Assembly: GCA_025059075.1 (NCBI GenBank)
Contig: JANXDZ010000002.1
Span: 124,001-188,000 of the forward strand
Source of the DNA: Sulfolobales archaeon
Lineage (GTDB): Archaea > Thermoproteota > Thermoprotei_A > Sulfolobales > Desulfurococcaceae
DNA length: 64,000 nucleotides
Direction of reading: 5' to 3'
The position numbers and the translations under genes are program-made. This document shows positions 54,943 through 64,000 of this stretch, in pieces; the first letter of the stretch is position 1, and each line of letters opens with the position of its first letter. Below the pieces are notes generated by a model. The model did not search any database. It was not told the DNA's origin and saw nothing but the letters and a program-made list of their open reading frames with translations.

Positions 54943-56382
54943 TTGAGCAGCATTAAACCTATATTTGATGTAGATAAATTCGCTAACTTCGCTGAATGGT
55001 ATCAGGAAATACTTTGGGTAAGTGATTTAATTGATGTAAGGTATCCTGCTAAAGGAATGGTAGTGTGGAAGCCCTATGGACTAAAAGCACTGAGGCTTAT
55101 GCAAAGAGTAATGATAGAACTTCTAGAGGAAACAGGGCATCAGGAGGCGTATTTTCCAACAATGATCCCTGAATCAGTGTTCGCTAAGGAGAAAGAATTT
55201 CTAGAGGGGTTCGGTGGAGATACGTTTGTTGTAGAAGGTACTGGCACTAGGAGGTTTAATGAAAAGCTCTATGTAAGGCCTACTAGTGAGACAGTCATGT
55301 ATTACATGTGGAGCATGTGGGTTAGGGGGAGGAAAGATCTGCCGATAAAGATGTACCAGTTGGTCAACGTATTTAGGTATGAAACTAAAGCTACACATCC
55401 AATACTTAGGGTTAGAGAAATAGTGTCCTTCATAGAGGCGCACACAGCTCATGCAACGAAGGAGGAGGCTGAAAAACAAATGGCTGAAGCAGTAGGCATA
55501 TACAAGGAGTTCTACGATAGGCTTAGGATACCTTACTTCATAGTTAAGACAGCTCCATGGGATACATTTAGTGGAGCTGAATACAACTACGATTTCATAA
55601 CAGCTATGCCTGATGGAAAGGGCCTAGAGCTTGGTTCAGTTATAAATCTAGGCCAGAGGTTTTCAAAGGCATTTGACATAAAGTTCATGGATGAAGACGG
55701 ATCTTATAAGTACGTATATCAAACGTGCTACGGTATATCTGAGAGGAGCCTCGGAGCAGTAATAGCTGTACACGGCGATCGAAGGGGGTTATTCTTCCCC
55801 CCTGAAGTAGCTCCAGTACAAGTAGTAATAGTGCCAATAGCTAAGCCTGAGGAAGAAGATATACTACAGTATGCTCATAGAGTTAACAAGATCCTTAGAG
55901 AAGGAGGCATAAGGAGCTTTGTAGACGACGACCCTGAACACACTCCCGGTTGGAAATACTACCACTGGGAGATGAAAGGAGTGCCAACAAGGGTGGAAGT
56001 TGGGAGAAGAGAAGTTGAGAGCAATACAGTAACTATTGCTAGAAGAGATACTCTACAGAAAGTTGTTACACCAATTGAAAGGGCTGTTGAATCGCTAATC
56101 CATGTATGGACTGAGATCAATGACAGTCTATATTTAAGAGCTCTTGAACAGCTCAAGAAGCTTACTACAATAGTTGAAGATCCTTCTAAAGCAGTAAACT
56201 TTAGAGGATTAGTAATTACTCCATGGGATGAATCTCGCGAGTGTGCTGATAAACTAGAGACTTTAAGTAATAGACAAGTCTTAGGAACAATAATCGAATC
56301 CCCACTACCTCTACCAGAAGTAAGGGCAGGCGTTTGCAATAGTTCTATGAATAAGTGGGCCCTTCTAGGAGTCACGTACTAA
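54943..56382 (+). CDS. proS: Prolyl-tRNA synthetase (archaeal/eukaryal type)
   Basis: Class II synthetase charging tRNA-Pro. Motif 2 region FRYETKATHPILRVREI, the entry LYVRPTSETVMYYMWSMW, FTKAHTAHATKEEA-like FIEAHTAHATKEEAEKQM, PDGKGLELGSVINLGQRF, and motif 3 GDRRGLFFPPEVAPVQVVI are all present, with an anticodon-binding domain after. The C-terminal domain ends with a tyrosine (VTY), typical of the ProS class without bacterial editing insertion. Full length, 479 residues. TTG start at 54943 behind GGAG. Confidence 0.96.
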   Translation: MSSIKPIFDVDKFANFAEWYQEILWVSDLIDVRYPAKGMVVWKPYGLKALRLMQRVMIELLEETGHQEAYFPTMIPESVFAKEKEFLEGFGGDTFVVEGTGTRRFNEKLYVRPTSETVMYYMWSMWVRGRKDLPIKMYQLVNVFRYETKATHPILRVREIVSFIEAHTAHATKEEAEKQMAEAVGIYKEFYDRLRIPYFIVKTAPWDTFSGAEYNYDFITAMPDGKGLELGSVINLGQRFSKAFDIKFMDEDGSYKYVYQTCYGISERSLGAVIAVHGDRRGLFFPPEVAPVQVVIVPIAKPEEEDILQYAHRVNKILREGGIRSFVDDDPEHTPGWKYYHWEMKGVPTRVEVGRREVESNTVTIARRDTLQKVVTPIERAVESLIHVWTEINDSLYLRALEQLKKLTTIVEDPSKAVNFRGLVITPWDESRECADKLETLSNRQVLGTIIESPLPLPEVRAGVCNSSMNKWALLGVTY

Positions 56383-56446
56383 GATCTAGGCTATACATAG
56401 ATATTTAAAGAGTTTATTCAATTTTGTAGAATTGAGGGTGATTTAC

Positions 56447-56689
56447 ATGTCTGAATACATAACTGAACTAAAGAAGAAGCTCTCTGGGAACATAGGTGAA
56501 TATGAAGTCGTAGACAAGGATTCAAAGACTATCCATGTAGTTAGAGGCAGAAACACTGTGGCCACTATAAAGGATGCTGGAGATGTAATCGTAATAACTC
56601 TTCAAGGAAAGGAGTATAGATACGACAAGTGGTATAGCAAGCCAGAGCATTTAGCCACTACATTAGTGAATTACTTTAAGAGTAAGTAG
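56447..56689 (+). CDS. Small hypothetical protein, 80 aa
   Basis: Short alpha-beta protein: a first helix (SEYITELKKKLSGN), then strands (EYEVVDKDSKTIHVVRGRN, TVATIKDAGDVIVITLQG) and a C-terminal helix. Not recognised. ATG at 56447 follows GAGGGTGA; the longest ORF starts at TTG 56432 within that site. TATTTAAAG near 56402 is a TATA candidate, so it may have its own promoter despite lying 65 bp after proS. Confidence 0.7.
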   Translation: MSEYITELKKKLSGNIGEYEVVDKDSKTIHVVRGRNTVATIKDAGDVIVITLQGKEYRYDKWYSKPEHLATTLVNYFKSK

Positions 56690-56703
56690 TGATAGACGAT
56701 CCT

Positions 56704-57411
56704 TTAACTAATACGAATTGTTTCTTTAATGACTACTTCAGGCTTACTAGAGAAGCTTGCTTCAATGGGCACCAGCTCTGCCTCTAAATCACTGTAGATC
56801 CTTAGGATTCCATAGATCGAAATAGGGCTTTTAAATAAAGGCGCTTCAAGAACTATTGTTTCCGCCTCTCCTCCTTCAAATGATGGATGGAATCCATACC
56901 TCTTAGATAGAGCTAGTATTTCCTTGAGTAGGCATTCATCAATTACTCTTCCAACATACCTTGGACTTAAGCCCATTGTTGATATAGATGATATAGCATA
57001 TTTTATACCTAGCTCCAGGAGCTCCTCCATATAGGCCACAGGATCCCTCCTCCACAGAGGGGTGTAGAGCTTTAGCCCAAGTTCTAGAGCTACTTGAGCT
57101 ATCCTCATCCTTTGGTAATCGCTTTCCAGCACTCCTATTATTAATGCCTTTATACCATGTTCCTTAGAAGCATCTTTAATAAGCTTCTTCAAGGCGCTTA
57201 GTTCATCTCCTTTAGCTTCACTAACCATGATTTCTAAACCCATGGAGTCAGCCTGGAGCTTCGTTAGCTCAATGCATGGGTAGTGGAATAGTTCTGAGCC
57301 TCTCTCAGGATATATAGTAGCTAGCACTGGGACATCCATTCCCTGCAGTATGGCCCAATGTAAAGCCATAGTGCTGTCCTTGCCTCCACTGTATAATACA
57401 GTTACCCTCAC
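56704..57411 (-). CDS. Diphthine-ammonia ligase-family ATP pyrophosphatase (Dph6-like)
   Basis: PP-loop ATPase of 235 residues: VLYSGGKDSTMALHWAI is the ATP-binding motif; LIIGVLESDYQRMRI, LYTPLWRRDPVAYMEELLEL and GFHPSFEGGEAETIVLEAP are the signatures of the MJ0570/Dph6 family, which adds the amide to diphthine on elongation factor 2. Relatives of unknown role exist, so the assignment is by family. Divergent from the metallo-beta-lactamase gene with about 45 bp between starts. Confidence 0.88.
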   Translation of the reverse strand: MRVTVLYSGGKDSTMALHWAILQGMDVPVLATIYPERGSELFHYPCIELTKLQADSMGLEIMVSEAKGDELSALKKLIKDASKEHGIKALIIGVLESDYQRMRIAQVALELGLKLYTPLWRRDPVAYMEELLELGIKYAISSISTMGLSPRYVGRVIDECLLKEILALSKRYGFHPSFEGGEAETIVLEAPLFKSPISIYGILRIYSDLEAELVPIEASFSSKPEVVIKETIRIS

Positions 57412-57457
57412 TTTATAGACCCCTCAGTGTATGTGGGTTAAACTAGGTGGTATTTAT

Positions 57458-58165
57458 TTGAGTTATGTAGAAGTCACAGTGATCGTTAATGATGAATCAG
57501 TGAAGCCTAAGTTAAAAACAATGCATGGGCTATCGCTACTGATTGAAGCATATGGTAGAGTAATACTCTTTGACTTAGGCCCCTCATCTGAGGCTTTGCA
57601 ATATAATGCTGATCTACTTGGTGTTGACTTAAGCCTTGTTGATGCACTAGTAATATCGCACTTACACTCAGATCACGTGGGTGGAGCTCCATACTTAGGC
57701 TGGATAGCTCCATCAACTAAGTCCTATTTACCTTATGCAACTGGATGTAGCTTCACGCAATACATTAGGAGGAATGGTTTAAACCCCGTTGAAGTCCTCG
57801 ACTGGATCCAAGTATATCCAGGCGTACATATATCTAAATCTATCCATGGTCCTCCATGGGAACAGTCACTAGTTATAGAGACTCCTTCTGGAAACATATT
57901 GTTCACCGGCTGTTGTCATCCAGGATTAGAAACCTTAGTGAGCGAAGTTGAAAGAAAGATAGGTAAAGTACGCGCAGTTATTGGAGGACTACACTTAAGT
58001 AGAGCTCCAACAAATGTTGTTGAAAGAGCTGCAGTATACCTGTTGAGTAAGAGAATAGTGAGCATACCTCTACACTGTAGTGGGAGAGAGTTGTTAGAAT
58101 ACTTAAACAAAGTGAATCCTTCACTAATAATCAAGGCTGGAGCAGGTTCTCAAATAGCTCTATGA
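57458..58165 (+). CDS. Metallo-beta-lactamase fold hydrolase (COG1237-like)
   Basis: A 235-residue MBL-fold protein. The zinc motif is SHLHSDHVGG, followed by the His of CCHPG and the later GGLHLSR and PLHCSG. MHGLSLLIE and ILFDLGPSS near the start fit the family that contains the archaeal dihydropterin ribofuranosylaminobenzene phosphate synthase-like proteins. The reaction is unknown in this organism. Start: TTG at 57458 with GGTGG 6 nt upstream; the longest ORF starts at ATG 57431. Confidence 0.82.
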   Translation: MSYVEVTVIVNDESVKPKLKTMHGLSLLIEAYGRVILFDLGPSSEALQYNADLLGVDLSLVDALVISHLHSDHVGGAPYLGWIAPSTKSYLPYATGCSFTQYIRRNGLNPVEVLDWIQVYPGVHISKSIHGPPWEQSLVIETPSGNILFTGCCHPGLETLVSEVERKIGKVRAVIGGLHLSRAPTNVVERAAVYLLSKRIVSIPLHCSGRELLEYLNKVNPSLIIKAGAGSQIAL

Positions 58166-58305
58166 TTCCACCTGAAAGCTTTTCTCACTACGGAATAAGT
58201 ATTTACAAGCATCCGACAACACTGGCAATGCTAACTCCCCCTCAGGTTCGCTTCATCAATAGTCATGAAGCTTCCTTGAAGATCAATTCGAAGGAGTCTC
58301 ATTAT

Positions 58306-59709
58306 TTAGTGTGAGGGAGCATTTCTATACCTAGGGTGATACTTCTTTATGTGTTCAACTTTTACTTGCTTAAGATCCTCTTCAGGAACTATTGATAGGA
58401 GCTCCCAGCCTTTATCTAGAGTCTCTTCAATAGATCTTCTCTCATACTCCCCCTGACCAATGAATTCTTCCTCAAATCTATCGGCGAACTCGAGGTATTT
58501 CTTATCCCTTGGAGTAAGGGCCTCTGTGCCGACAACTATGCTGAGTTCTCTAAGCCTCACTCCTTCTGCATATGCTGCGTATAGTTGCATGAATACTCCA
58601 TAGTGATCCTCTCTAGTCTTCCCCGGACCTACTCCATCTTTCATAAGCCTCGAGAGATCCATTAATACGTCGAACGGCGGATATATTCCCTTGCTCCACA
58701 GAGGTCTAGATAGCACTAGCTGTCCTTCAGTAATGTAACCAGTGAGATCGGGTATTGGATGAGTGATGTCATCGTCCGGCATTGTAAGCACAGGCATTTG
58801 AGTAATGCTCCCCTTCTTGCCGGATACTCTGCCTGCCCTCTCATATATAGTAGCTAGATCTGTATACATATACCCTGGATAACCCCTCCTACCTGGGACT
58901 TCTTCTCTTGCAGCACTAAGTTCTCTAAGAGCTTCACAGTAGTTAGTCATGTCACTCAGTATCACTAGCACATGCATGTCGTGATTCCACGCTAAGTGTT
59001 CTGCAACTGTTAAGGCCACTCTTGGAACAGCTATTCTCTCAATAACTGGTGAATCAGCTGTATTAATGAAGGCTACGGCGTTCTCCAGTGCACCATACCT
59101 CTTGAAGTTATCTATGAAGAACATGGCATCATCGTAACTCACCCCTATTGCTCCAAAGACTATTGCAAATCTCTCCTCCTTACCCAAGACTCTGGCCTGC
59201 CTAACTACTTGAGCAACTATCCTATTGTGAGGTAAACCTGAGCCACTGAATATAGGTAGCTTCTGCCCTCTAACAATGCTTGCAAGTCCATCTATAGCAC
59301 TTAGGCCAGTTTCAATGAACTCTGATGGAGGAAGCCTAGATGCAGGGTTTAATGGTGCTCCATGTATATCTAAGTACTCTTCTGGCACTACCCGAGGACC
59401 ACCGTCGATAGGCCTCCCAAGCCCGTCGAATATTCTTCCAAGCATATCTACACTAACTGGTATCTTTAGTGTTTCACCTTTATACCTTACTTTAGATCCC
59501 TTCAAGTCTACTTCACTAACACCTCCAAACACTTGTACTACAGTCACTTCTCTACTTACATCTATTACTTGGCCAAGTCTAACTTCATTGTTTGAAAGCG
59601 CTACTTCAACTAATTCACCATACTTTACTCCAGGTATTGATTCTATGAATAGCAGGCTTCCTTGAGCCTTTAGGAGTTTTGACGACTCCCGTATGGAGAG
59701 ACTATACAT
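58306..59709 (-). CDS. atpB: A/V-type ATP synthase subunit B
   Basis: The regulatory, non-catalytic subunit, about 467 residues. It has [20 protein letters not shown] where the catalytic subunit has a P-loop, plus [18 protein letters not shown] and [21 protein letters not shown]. Start: ATG at 59709 with AGGTG 7 nt upstream overlaps the atpA stop by 8 nt; the longest ORF begins at 59745. It ends the cluster in this window: no subunit D gene follows before the next divergent gene. Confidence 0.96.
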   Translation of the reverse strand: MYSLSIRESSKLLKAQGSLLFIESIPGVKYGELVEVALSNNEVRLGQVIDVSREVTVVQVFGGVSEVDLKGSKVRYKGETLKIPVSVDMLGRIFDGLGRPIDGGPRVVPEEYLDIHGAPLNPASRLPPSEFIETGLSAIDGLASIVRGQKLPIFSGSGLPHNRIVAQVVRQARVLGKEERFAIVFGAIGVSYDDAMFFIDNFKRYGALENAVAFINTADSPVIERIAVPRVALTVAEHLAWNHDMHVLVILSDMTNYCEALRELSAAREEVPGRRGYPGYMYTDLATIYERAGRVSGKKGSITQMPVLTMPDDDITHPIPDLTGYITEGQLVLSRPLWSKGIYPPFDVLMDLSRLMKDGVGPGKTREDHYGVFMQLYAAYAEGVRLRELSIVVGTEALTPRDKKYLEFADRFEEEFIGQGEYERRSIEETLDKGWELLSIVPEEDLKQVKVEHIKKYHPRYRNAPSH

Positions 59710-61474
59710 AGGCAAGCACCTTTGCTTCCTCAATGAGTGATTCAAAGTCCCTTTTTATGTCCTGAATGAGGTTTGAAAAAGCTTCTTCAACTTTGCCTTC
59801 AGCTATGTCCTTCATTCTACCTATTTTAATTCTACATGGAAGCTTTCTAATAGATTCAACAGTGATCCCCTTCCTCAATGAATCTAGAGCTAAATTGTAG
59901 AAAGTCATTATTGCCTTCATCATTAGAAGAGTCTTCTTAGGCGGAGAGTACGTGTCTACTTCATGGAATGCACTCTGCTGCAAGAAGTCTTCTCTAATCA
60001 TTCTTGCTACTTCTAGAATAAGCTTATCCTCTTCAGGTAACGCCTCAGCTCCAACAAGCCTCACTAACTCCTCAAGCTCAGCTTCTCTCTGAAGAACTGA
60101 TAAAGCTCTTTCACGCAGCTCTCTATACTCTGGCCCAACATTCTTAAACCACCAATCTGAAATGTTCTCAGTATATAAGCTGTAGCTAGTGAGCCAGTTT
60201 ATAGCTGGGTAATGTCTTCTATACGCTAGAGCTACGTCAAGTAAGTATAGCGCTCTTATGATCCTGAGAGTAGCCTGTGTAACTGGCTCACTAAAGTCTG
60301 CTCCAGGAGGGCTAACAGCCCCCATTATCGTAAGGCTCCCATACCTATCCGGCTTACCTAGCGCTTTTACATAACCGCTTCTTTCATAAAAACTAGCAAG
60401 CCTTGAGCCAAGGTATGCGGGAAAGCCCTCTTCGCCTGGAAGCTCCTCTAACCTACCGCTGATCTCTCTCATTGCTTCAGCCCACCTACTAGTTGAGTCT
60501 GCTACTAGGAGTATGTGGTAACCCATGTCTCTGAAGTACTCTCCAATAGTTGTTCCAAGAAAAACACTTGTTTCTCTTGCTGCAACAGGCATGTTGCTTG
60601 TGTTAGCTATGAAGACGCTTCTCTCTACAATGAGCTTACCAGTCCTTGGATCTAGAAGTCTCCTAAAGCTATGTAGAGCATCAGCCATTTCATTTCCTCT
60701 CTCACCACATCCAACGTATATAGCTATGTCAACCCAACTCCACTTAGTGAGAGTCTGAAGCATCACTGTTTTACCAGTTCCAAAACCCCCAGGTATAGCT
60801 GCCTTGCCTCCCTTAGCTAGTGGGAATAAGAAGTCTATTATTCTTTGTCCAGTTATTAGCGGCTCGCTAGGTTCATACTTCTCACTAATAGGTCTAGGCC
60901 TTCTAACAGGCCACTTCTGCAGCATAAATACGTCTCTTCCGCTAACTTTAGCTATGGGCTCAACTATAGAGTAATCTCCTTCACTAACAACTTCCTCTAC
61001 AGTACCATGTATGTCTAGCGGAGTCATTATATAGTGTTTAACAGCCAAGGTTTCATCAACTACTCCAATAAAGCTGCCTGGCTCAACTCTATCACCCACC
61101 TTTACTAATGGCTTAAAGTGCCACTTCTTATTCCTAGGGAGTGGAGAAGCCTTTACTCCTCTTTTAACGAAGAAGCCTACTATGCCTTCAAGTACTGGTA
61201 GAGGTCTTTGAATACCATCATATATTGCTCCAATAAGCCCCGGCCCTAGTTCAGCAGCTAAAGGCTGCCCAGTTCCTCTAACGGGTTCTCCAACTCGTAG
61301 CCCACTTGTATCTTCATAAACCTGGATTACTGCCTTTTCACCCTCTACTCCAATTACTTCACCTATGAGGCCTTCTTCACCTACTTCCACTACTTCATAT
61401 ACCATTGTCCCCTTCATTCCATCAGCTATTACAAGTGGTCCAGAGATCCTATATATGCGTCCACCTGAAGTCAA
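59702..61474 (-). CDS. atpA: A/V-type ATP synthase catalytic subunit A
   Basis: Catalytic subunit of 590 residues. The P-loop is [13 protein letters not shown], and [31 protein letters not shown] and [14 protein letters not shown] are the classic blocks. The non-homologous insert (around residues 110-190) of the A/V type is present. No intein is seen, unlike many archaeal atpA genes. TTG at 61474 with GGGTG 6 nt upstream is preferred to the GTG at 61483, which lies in that site. Confidence 0.97.
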   Translation of the reverse strand: MTSGGRIYRISGPLVIADGMKGTMVYEVVEVGEEGLIGEVIGVEGEKAVIQVYEDTSGLRVGEPVRGTGQPLAAELGPGLIGAIYDGIQRPLPVLEGIVGFFVKRGVKASPLPRNKKWHFKPLVKVGDRVEPGSFIGVVDETLAVKHYIMTPLDIHGTVEEVVSEGDYSIVEPIAKVSGRDVFMLQKWPVRRPRPISEKYEPSEPLITGQRIIDFLFPLAKGGKAAIPGGFGTGKTVMLQTLTKWSWVDIAIYVGCGERGNEMADALHSFRRLLDPRTGKLIVERSVFIANTSNMPVAARETSVFLGTTIGEYFRDMGYHILLVADSTSRWAEAMREISGRLEELPGEEGFPAYLGSRLASFYERSGYVKALGKPDRYGSLTIMGAVSPPGADFSEPVTQATLRIIRALYLLDVALAYRRHYPAINWLTSYSLYTENISDWWFKNVGPEYRELRERALSVLQREAELEELVRLVGAEALPEEDKLILEVARMIREDFLQQSAFHEVDTYSPPKKTLLMMKAIMTFYNLALDSLRKGITVESIRKLPCRIKIGRMKDIAEGKVEEAFSNLIQDIKRDFESLIEEAKVLAYV

Positions 61475-61516
61475 TTGATGCACCCAGTATTATAACTTAT
61501 GGCTAAGCAGTTAAAC

Positions 61517-61867
61517 TTATAGTTGCACTAATAAACCTATGTACTTCTTCAGTAGTTCCTCGTAATACTTCCTTGGATCAGCTTCAGCTATAAGCTTTGG
61601 ATGCTCTACTATAGTTACAAGGACTTCTTCAGGCAACTCACTTAAGAACTTCCTTAAGCTACTGCACTCATCTACAACATTCTTAACGAGTATCATTACT
61701 CCATACTTACTCCACTCACTCTTCAAGAACTCCTCGATCTCTCTGCAATTGCCCCCTAAGTACTCTATAGAGTCTATGCCAGCAGCAGCGCCCATTAAAC
61801 ACATGACTTTATCACCAATCAAGAGAATTCTCTTTTCAACAGGAGCTTTAGTTAAAGAGGCCACCAC
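61517..61867 (-). CDS. atpF: A/V-type ATP synthase subunit F
   Basis: A central-stalk subunit of 116 residues with a Rossmann-like fold: RILLIGDKVMCLMGAAAGID, YGVMILVKNVVDECSSLRKF, VTIVEHPKLIAEADPRKYYE. It overlaps the subunit C gene by 16 nt; subunit A follows about 40 bp downstream. Confidence 0.9.
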   Translation of the reverse strand: MVASLTKAPVEKRILLIGDKVMCLMGAAAGIDSIEYLGGNCREIEEFLKSEWSKYGVMILVKNVVDECSSLRKFLSELPEEVLVTIVEHPKLIAEADPRKYYEELLKKYIGLLVQL

Positions 61868-62811
61868 CTTAAGACAACCTCCTTTAACTCTCTTAAACCA
61901 ACTCCACTAAATAATGAGGTGTAGAGAGTTCTTATAATAATGGATGATGAAAGCGCAAGCACGTAGTACCTTAATGGAATTAAGTAATCATACATGTCAA
62001 CTACTAAGTTAGCGCAGTACATTGCATAGCTCAACTGAAGAGCGCCCACGACATCAGTTAAACTATGTAGATCCCTGAGCATCTGAGAGAATAAGTTGTA
62101 TGGAGTCCCTGAGAGAGCTTGAATAAGCTCATTCATAGACTTAGCTGATAGAGCTCTCTTTAAATCTTCATAAGTTAATCCCTTTGAGTGAATGCTTACT
62201 TCACTACAGCGACTTCCTCCAAGACACATCATTATAGCAATGTAATCTGATGTAAATGCTTTAAGCCTCTCAACTAAGTAATCCCCCTCCTCACTAAACC
62301 AATTAAGCTTCAGTACCTCAAGTAAGTATTCAATAGGGCTATTTTTCTTAACTAATAGATCTGCAAGAGTTCTATAACCTAGATCACCCAAGATCTTGGA
62401 TAATTCACGAACATTAGTCAACTTATTCAACTCTTTATACGCATCTCTATAGAGTCTTCCAGCATGAATAAGTATTGAAGGCTTAACTCCATTCATAAGT
62501 TCATTAAATATTATTGTAGAGTTAAAGGCGTCATAGAGTTTATCAAGAGCCGCTAAAGGCTTTAAGAATGCTTTAGAAGATTCTATTATGGCTACTTGAA
62601 CATCTCGTAAATAGCTATCTAGAGAAGAGCTAAAGTCGCTTATTCCATAGCGTTTCTCTTCAATTAGCTTACTGAAGTACTTAGCTCTAAATGAATTTAA
62701 AGAAATGTGCTTAACGAATTCATCAGGGCTTGTATAGCCTGTAATTATATCGAAGTCCCTTTTAGTTAAAACTATTGCTGAAGCTAAATGAAATACTCCG
62801 ATCGGCGGCAA
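61852..62811 (-). CDS. atpC: A/V-type ATP synthase subunit C
   Basis: The 319-residue helical subunit C/d-type that couples the central stalk to the membrane ring. Repeating helical units such as FNSTIIFNELMNGVKPSILI, YRTLADLLVKKNSPIEYLLE and SEEGDYLVERLKAF fit it, as does its place between E and F. Sequence conservation in this family is low, so position is a main argument. TTG start at 62811. Confidence 0.82.
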   Translation of the reverse strand: MPPIGVFHLASAIVLTKRDFDIITGYTSPDEFVKHISLNSFRAKYFSKLIEEKRYGISDFSSSLDSYLRDVQVAIIESSKAFLKPLAALDKLYDAFNSTIIFNELMNGVKPSILIHAGRLYRDAYKELNKLTNVRELSKILGDLGYRTLADLLVKKNSPIEYLLEVLKLNWFSEEGDYLVERLKAFTSDYIAIMMCLGGSRCSEVSIHSKGLTYEDLKRALSAKSMNELIQALSGTPYNLFSQMLRDLHSLTDVVGALQLSYAMYCANLVVDMYDYLIPLRYYVLALSSSIIIRTLYTSLFSGVGLRELKEVVLRWWPL

Positions 62812-62817
62812 ACTCGA

Positions 62818-63381
62818 TCACTCGATCTGGAGGACTTTTGCCACTTCCTTTACGAGGACCTCCATAGATCTCTTCATTCTAGTCCTATAAGTATTGTCTA
62901 TCTTTACTCCGCTTTCATCCTCCACTACAACGCCTCCATCAATGTCATCGCTTTTAACTATCACTACATCATTTAAGCCGAGAACTTTAGCTACTTCTTC
63001 AATGAGTTCTCCATCACGTGGTGAAGCATATATTTTTACTGGCTTTGTCGCATAGCTAAGGGCCTCCTTTAATAATGCTGCAATAGATTTCCTCTTATCT
63101 ATGTTCGCTAAGTCTTTCTCAGCTTCTTTAAATGCTTCCTCTATAGCTTTATTCCTAGCGTCAATTATAATCAACTTCGCCCTTCTCCTAGCCTCTGATA
63201 ACATGATCTCTGATTCTCTTCGAGCTTTCTCTAGGAGTTCATGCCTCTTACTCTCTAACTTCTTTAACCACTCTTTTTCAGCATTTGATATTATTTGAGC
63301 TGCTTTAGAATTTGCTTCAGCAATAGTTTCGCTAGCTCTCTTTTTAGCATCTTCAATTACTTTCTCAAAAGCTTTACTCAA
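62818..63381 (-). CDS. atpE: A/V-type ATP synthase subunit E
   Basis: Peripheral-stalk subunit of 187 residues: a long N-terminal coiled coil (KAFEKVIEDAKKRASETI, then EWLKKLESKRHELLEKARRE) and a C-terminal globular domain (VKSDDIDGGVVVEDESGVKI). TTG start behind GAGGGATC. It lies 6 bp before subunit C and follows subunit K. Confidence 0.92.
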   Translation of the reverse strand: MSKAFEKVIEDAKKRASETIAEANSKAAQIISNAEKEWLKKLESKRHELLEKARRESEIMLSEARRRAKLIIIDARNKAIEEAFKEAEKDLANIDKRKSIAALLKEALSYATKPVKIYASPRDGELIEEVAKVLGLNDVVIVKSDDIDGGVVVEDESGVKIDNTYRTRMKRSMEVLVKEVAKVLQIE

Positions 63382-63390
63382 CGAGATCCC

Positions 63391-63861
63391 TCAGCCGAGG
63401 ACTAGGCTGCTGAATATTATGCCTGACACCATGCCCATTATTCCTATGAGCTCTAGATATACAGCTAAAATGATTGCATTAAAGGTTATTGCTCCACGCG
63501 TTCTAATCAACTCAGCTATGCCTGAGGCGCAAGTAAGCCCCTGAAACCATGCTGAAAACAACTCAGCTAAACCAACCATAAGTCCTACTGTAAATGTAAA
63601 CAGCCCCTTATCCATCTCTATTGAGCCGTAGAGGGAGTTGACTTTAGTAATAATCAAAAGAGTTACTATTAAACCATAGAAGGTCTGAGTCATAGGCAGT
63701 GAAGCTAGTATTATTACATTCCTCGCTTGCTTAACGTCTTCACCAATTACTGCTGCCCCAGTCCTCGTTGAAGCTCTTAAGCCGAGAGATGATCCTACAG
63801 CTCCTCCTAAAACAGCTAATACTGCACCTGAGTAAGCTAGGCCGAATGCCAGTGGATCCAT
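63391..63861 (-). CDS. atpK: A/V-type ATP synthase subunit K (membrane rotor, double hairpin)
   Basis: A 156-residue proteolipid with four membrane helices, i.e. two fused hairpins. The ion-carrying carboxylate is Glu137 in AVYLELIGIMG of the second hairpin; at the matching place of the first hairpin stands Gln59 (LPMTQTFYG). One carboxylate per four helices is the V-type arrangement. ATG at 63861 (MDPLAFG) has GGTGAT just upstream; the longest ORF starts with TTG 63879. Other subunit genes (D and I) are not in view. Confidence 0.92.
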   Translation of the reverse strand: MDPLAFGLAYSGAVLAVLGGAVGSSLGLRASTRTGAAVIGEDVKQARNVIILASLPMTQTFYGLIVTLLIITKVNSLYGSIEMDKGLFTFTVGLMVGLAELFSAWFQGLTCASGIAELIRTRGAITFNAIILAVYLELIGIMGMVSGIIFSSLVLG

Positions 63862-63899
63862 ATACATCACCGGACTCAACGATAGTTAGTAACTTTAAG

Positions 63900-63909
63900 C
63901 TTAAAAACC
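63900..63909 (-). promoter_or_regulatory. Probable promoter of the ATP synthase operon
   Basis: Reverse-strand GGTTTTTAAG at 63909-63900 is a BRE/TATA-like element placed 40-48 nt before the atpK ATG. Further upstream (63918-64000) a 27-codon frame on the reverse strand may be the tail of another gene, but this is too short to judge. Confidence 0.4.
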
Positions 63910-64000
63910 TTAGCTTATTAGTTAGCGTTGCTTATTAAGCTTAAGTTTTTCAACAACTCACTCTTATTATAGACTAAGAAGAGTATTGATGCCACAGTCT

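Noticed and set aside
58230-58265. Reverse-strand TGATGA and CTGA near the atpB 3' end
   Set aside because: Only 8 nt between the boxes and no second pair.
63918-64000. 27-codon reverse-strand frame as the end of an ATP synthase subunit I gene
   Set aside because: Too short, and its tail does not resemble the usual subunit I C-terminus.
1-64000. CRISPR arrays, insertion sequences, prophage, tRNA and rRNA genes
   Set aside because: Looked for on both strands; no regular repeats, transposase, integrase or cloverleaf was found.

Overview
The window is a dense, AT-rich stretch of an archaeal chromosome, almost certainly from a hyperthermophilic member of the Thermoproteota (TACK group; Desulfurococcales/Fervidicoccales-like is my best guess, not proven). 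The evidence is a full-length reverse gyrase, two Alba chromatin proteins, RadA, an Snf7/ESCRT-III (CdvB-type) protein, an AglB oligosaccharyltransferase, an A/V-type ATP synthase operon, archaeal ProS, ferredoxin-linked 2-oxoacid oxidoreductase, TATA boxes 25-45 nt upstream of starts, and ribosome binding sites of the GGTGA/AGGTG type that match the archaeal 16S 3' end. Many genes start with TTG or GTG. Several obvious starts lie downstream of the longest ORF start, and I chose those where a GGTG-type site decides it.

Layout. 1-9.3 kb: the 5' end of an extracytoplasmic peptide-binding protein, a KaiC-like ATPase, a secreted beta-propeller protein, a membrane winged-helix protein, an unknown protein with a HAD phosphatase, threonine dehydratase and a B12/radical SAM protein. 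9.3-19.5 kb: ESCRT-III-like protein, AglB, ArgF, PadR regulator, NAD(P)HX repair enzyme, SufS, phosphate transporter with its DUF47 partner, dUTPase/dCTP deaminase-family enzyme. 19.6-26.9 kb: a C/D box sRNA, a heptamer operator-like array before a winged-helix gene, then Alba-reverse gyrase-Alba, and further candidate C/D sRNAs. 27-32.3 kb: class III aminotransferase, a small membrane protein, RadA interrupted by an intein, and a type IV prepilin peptidase. 32.5-37.4 kb: a dipeptide ABC transporter without its ATPases, followed by a 1.5 kb stretch with no gene. 37.4-45 kb: PRPP synthetase, a radical SAM/NreA repair pair, an unlisted 45-residue zinc ribbon with a C/D sRNA just behind it, an ASCH protein, and the korCBAD operon. 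45-52 kb: Lhr helicase, class II aldolase, a membrane transglutaminase, and a heavily frameshifted surface-protein pseudogene. 52-64 kb: an aquaporin with altered NPA boxes, M28 peptidase, ProS, Dph6-type ligase, metallo-beta-lactamase protein and the ATP synthase genes B-A-F-C-E-K.

How it works together: most genes are housekeeping (energy conservation, DNA topology and repair, rRNA modification, cell surface). I see no CRISPR array, insertion sequence, prophage, rRNA or tRNA gene. The most informative observations are a RadA intein whose homing-endonuclease motifs have lost both catalytic acidic residues but whose splicing residues are intact; a set of up to five C/D box sRNAs in 22 kb, two with guides that fit conserved rRNA segments; a three-copy TGAATAC/GTATTCA array in front of a winged-helix gene; a KorD ferredoxin subunit with no ATG, GTG or TTG start in frame; and a decaying S-layer-like gene.
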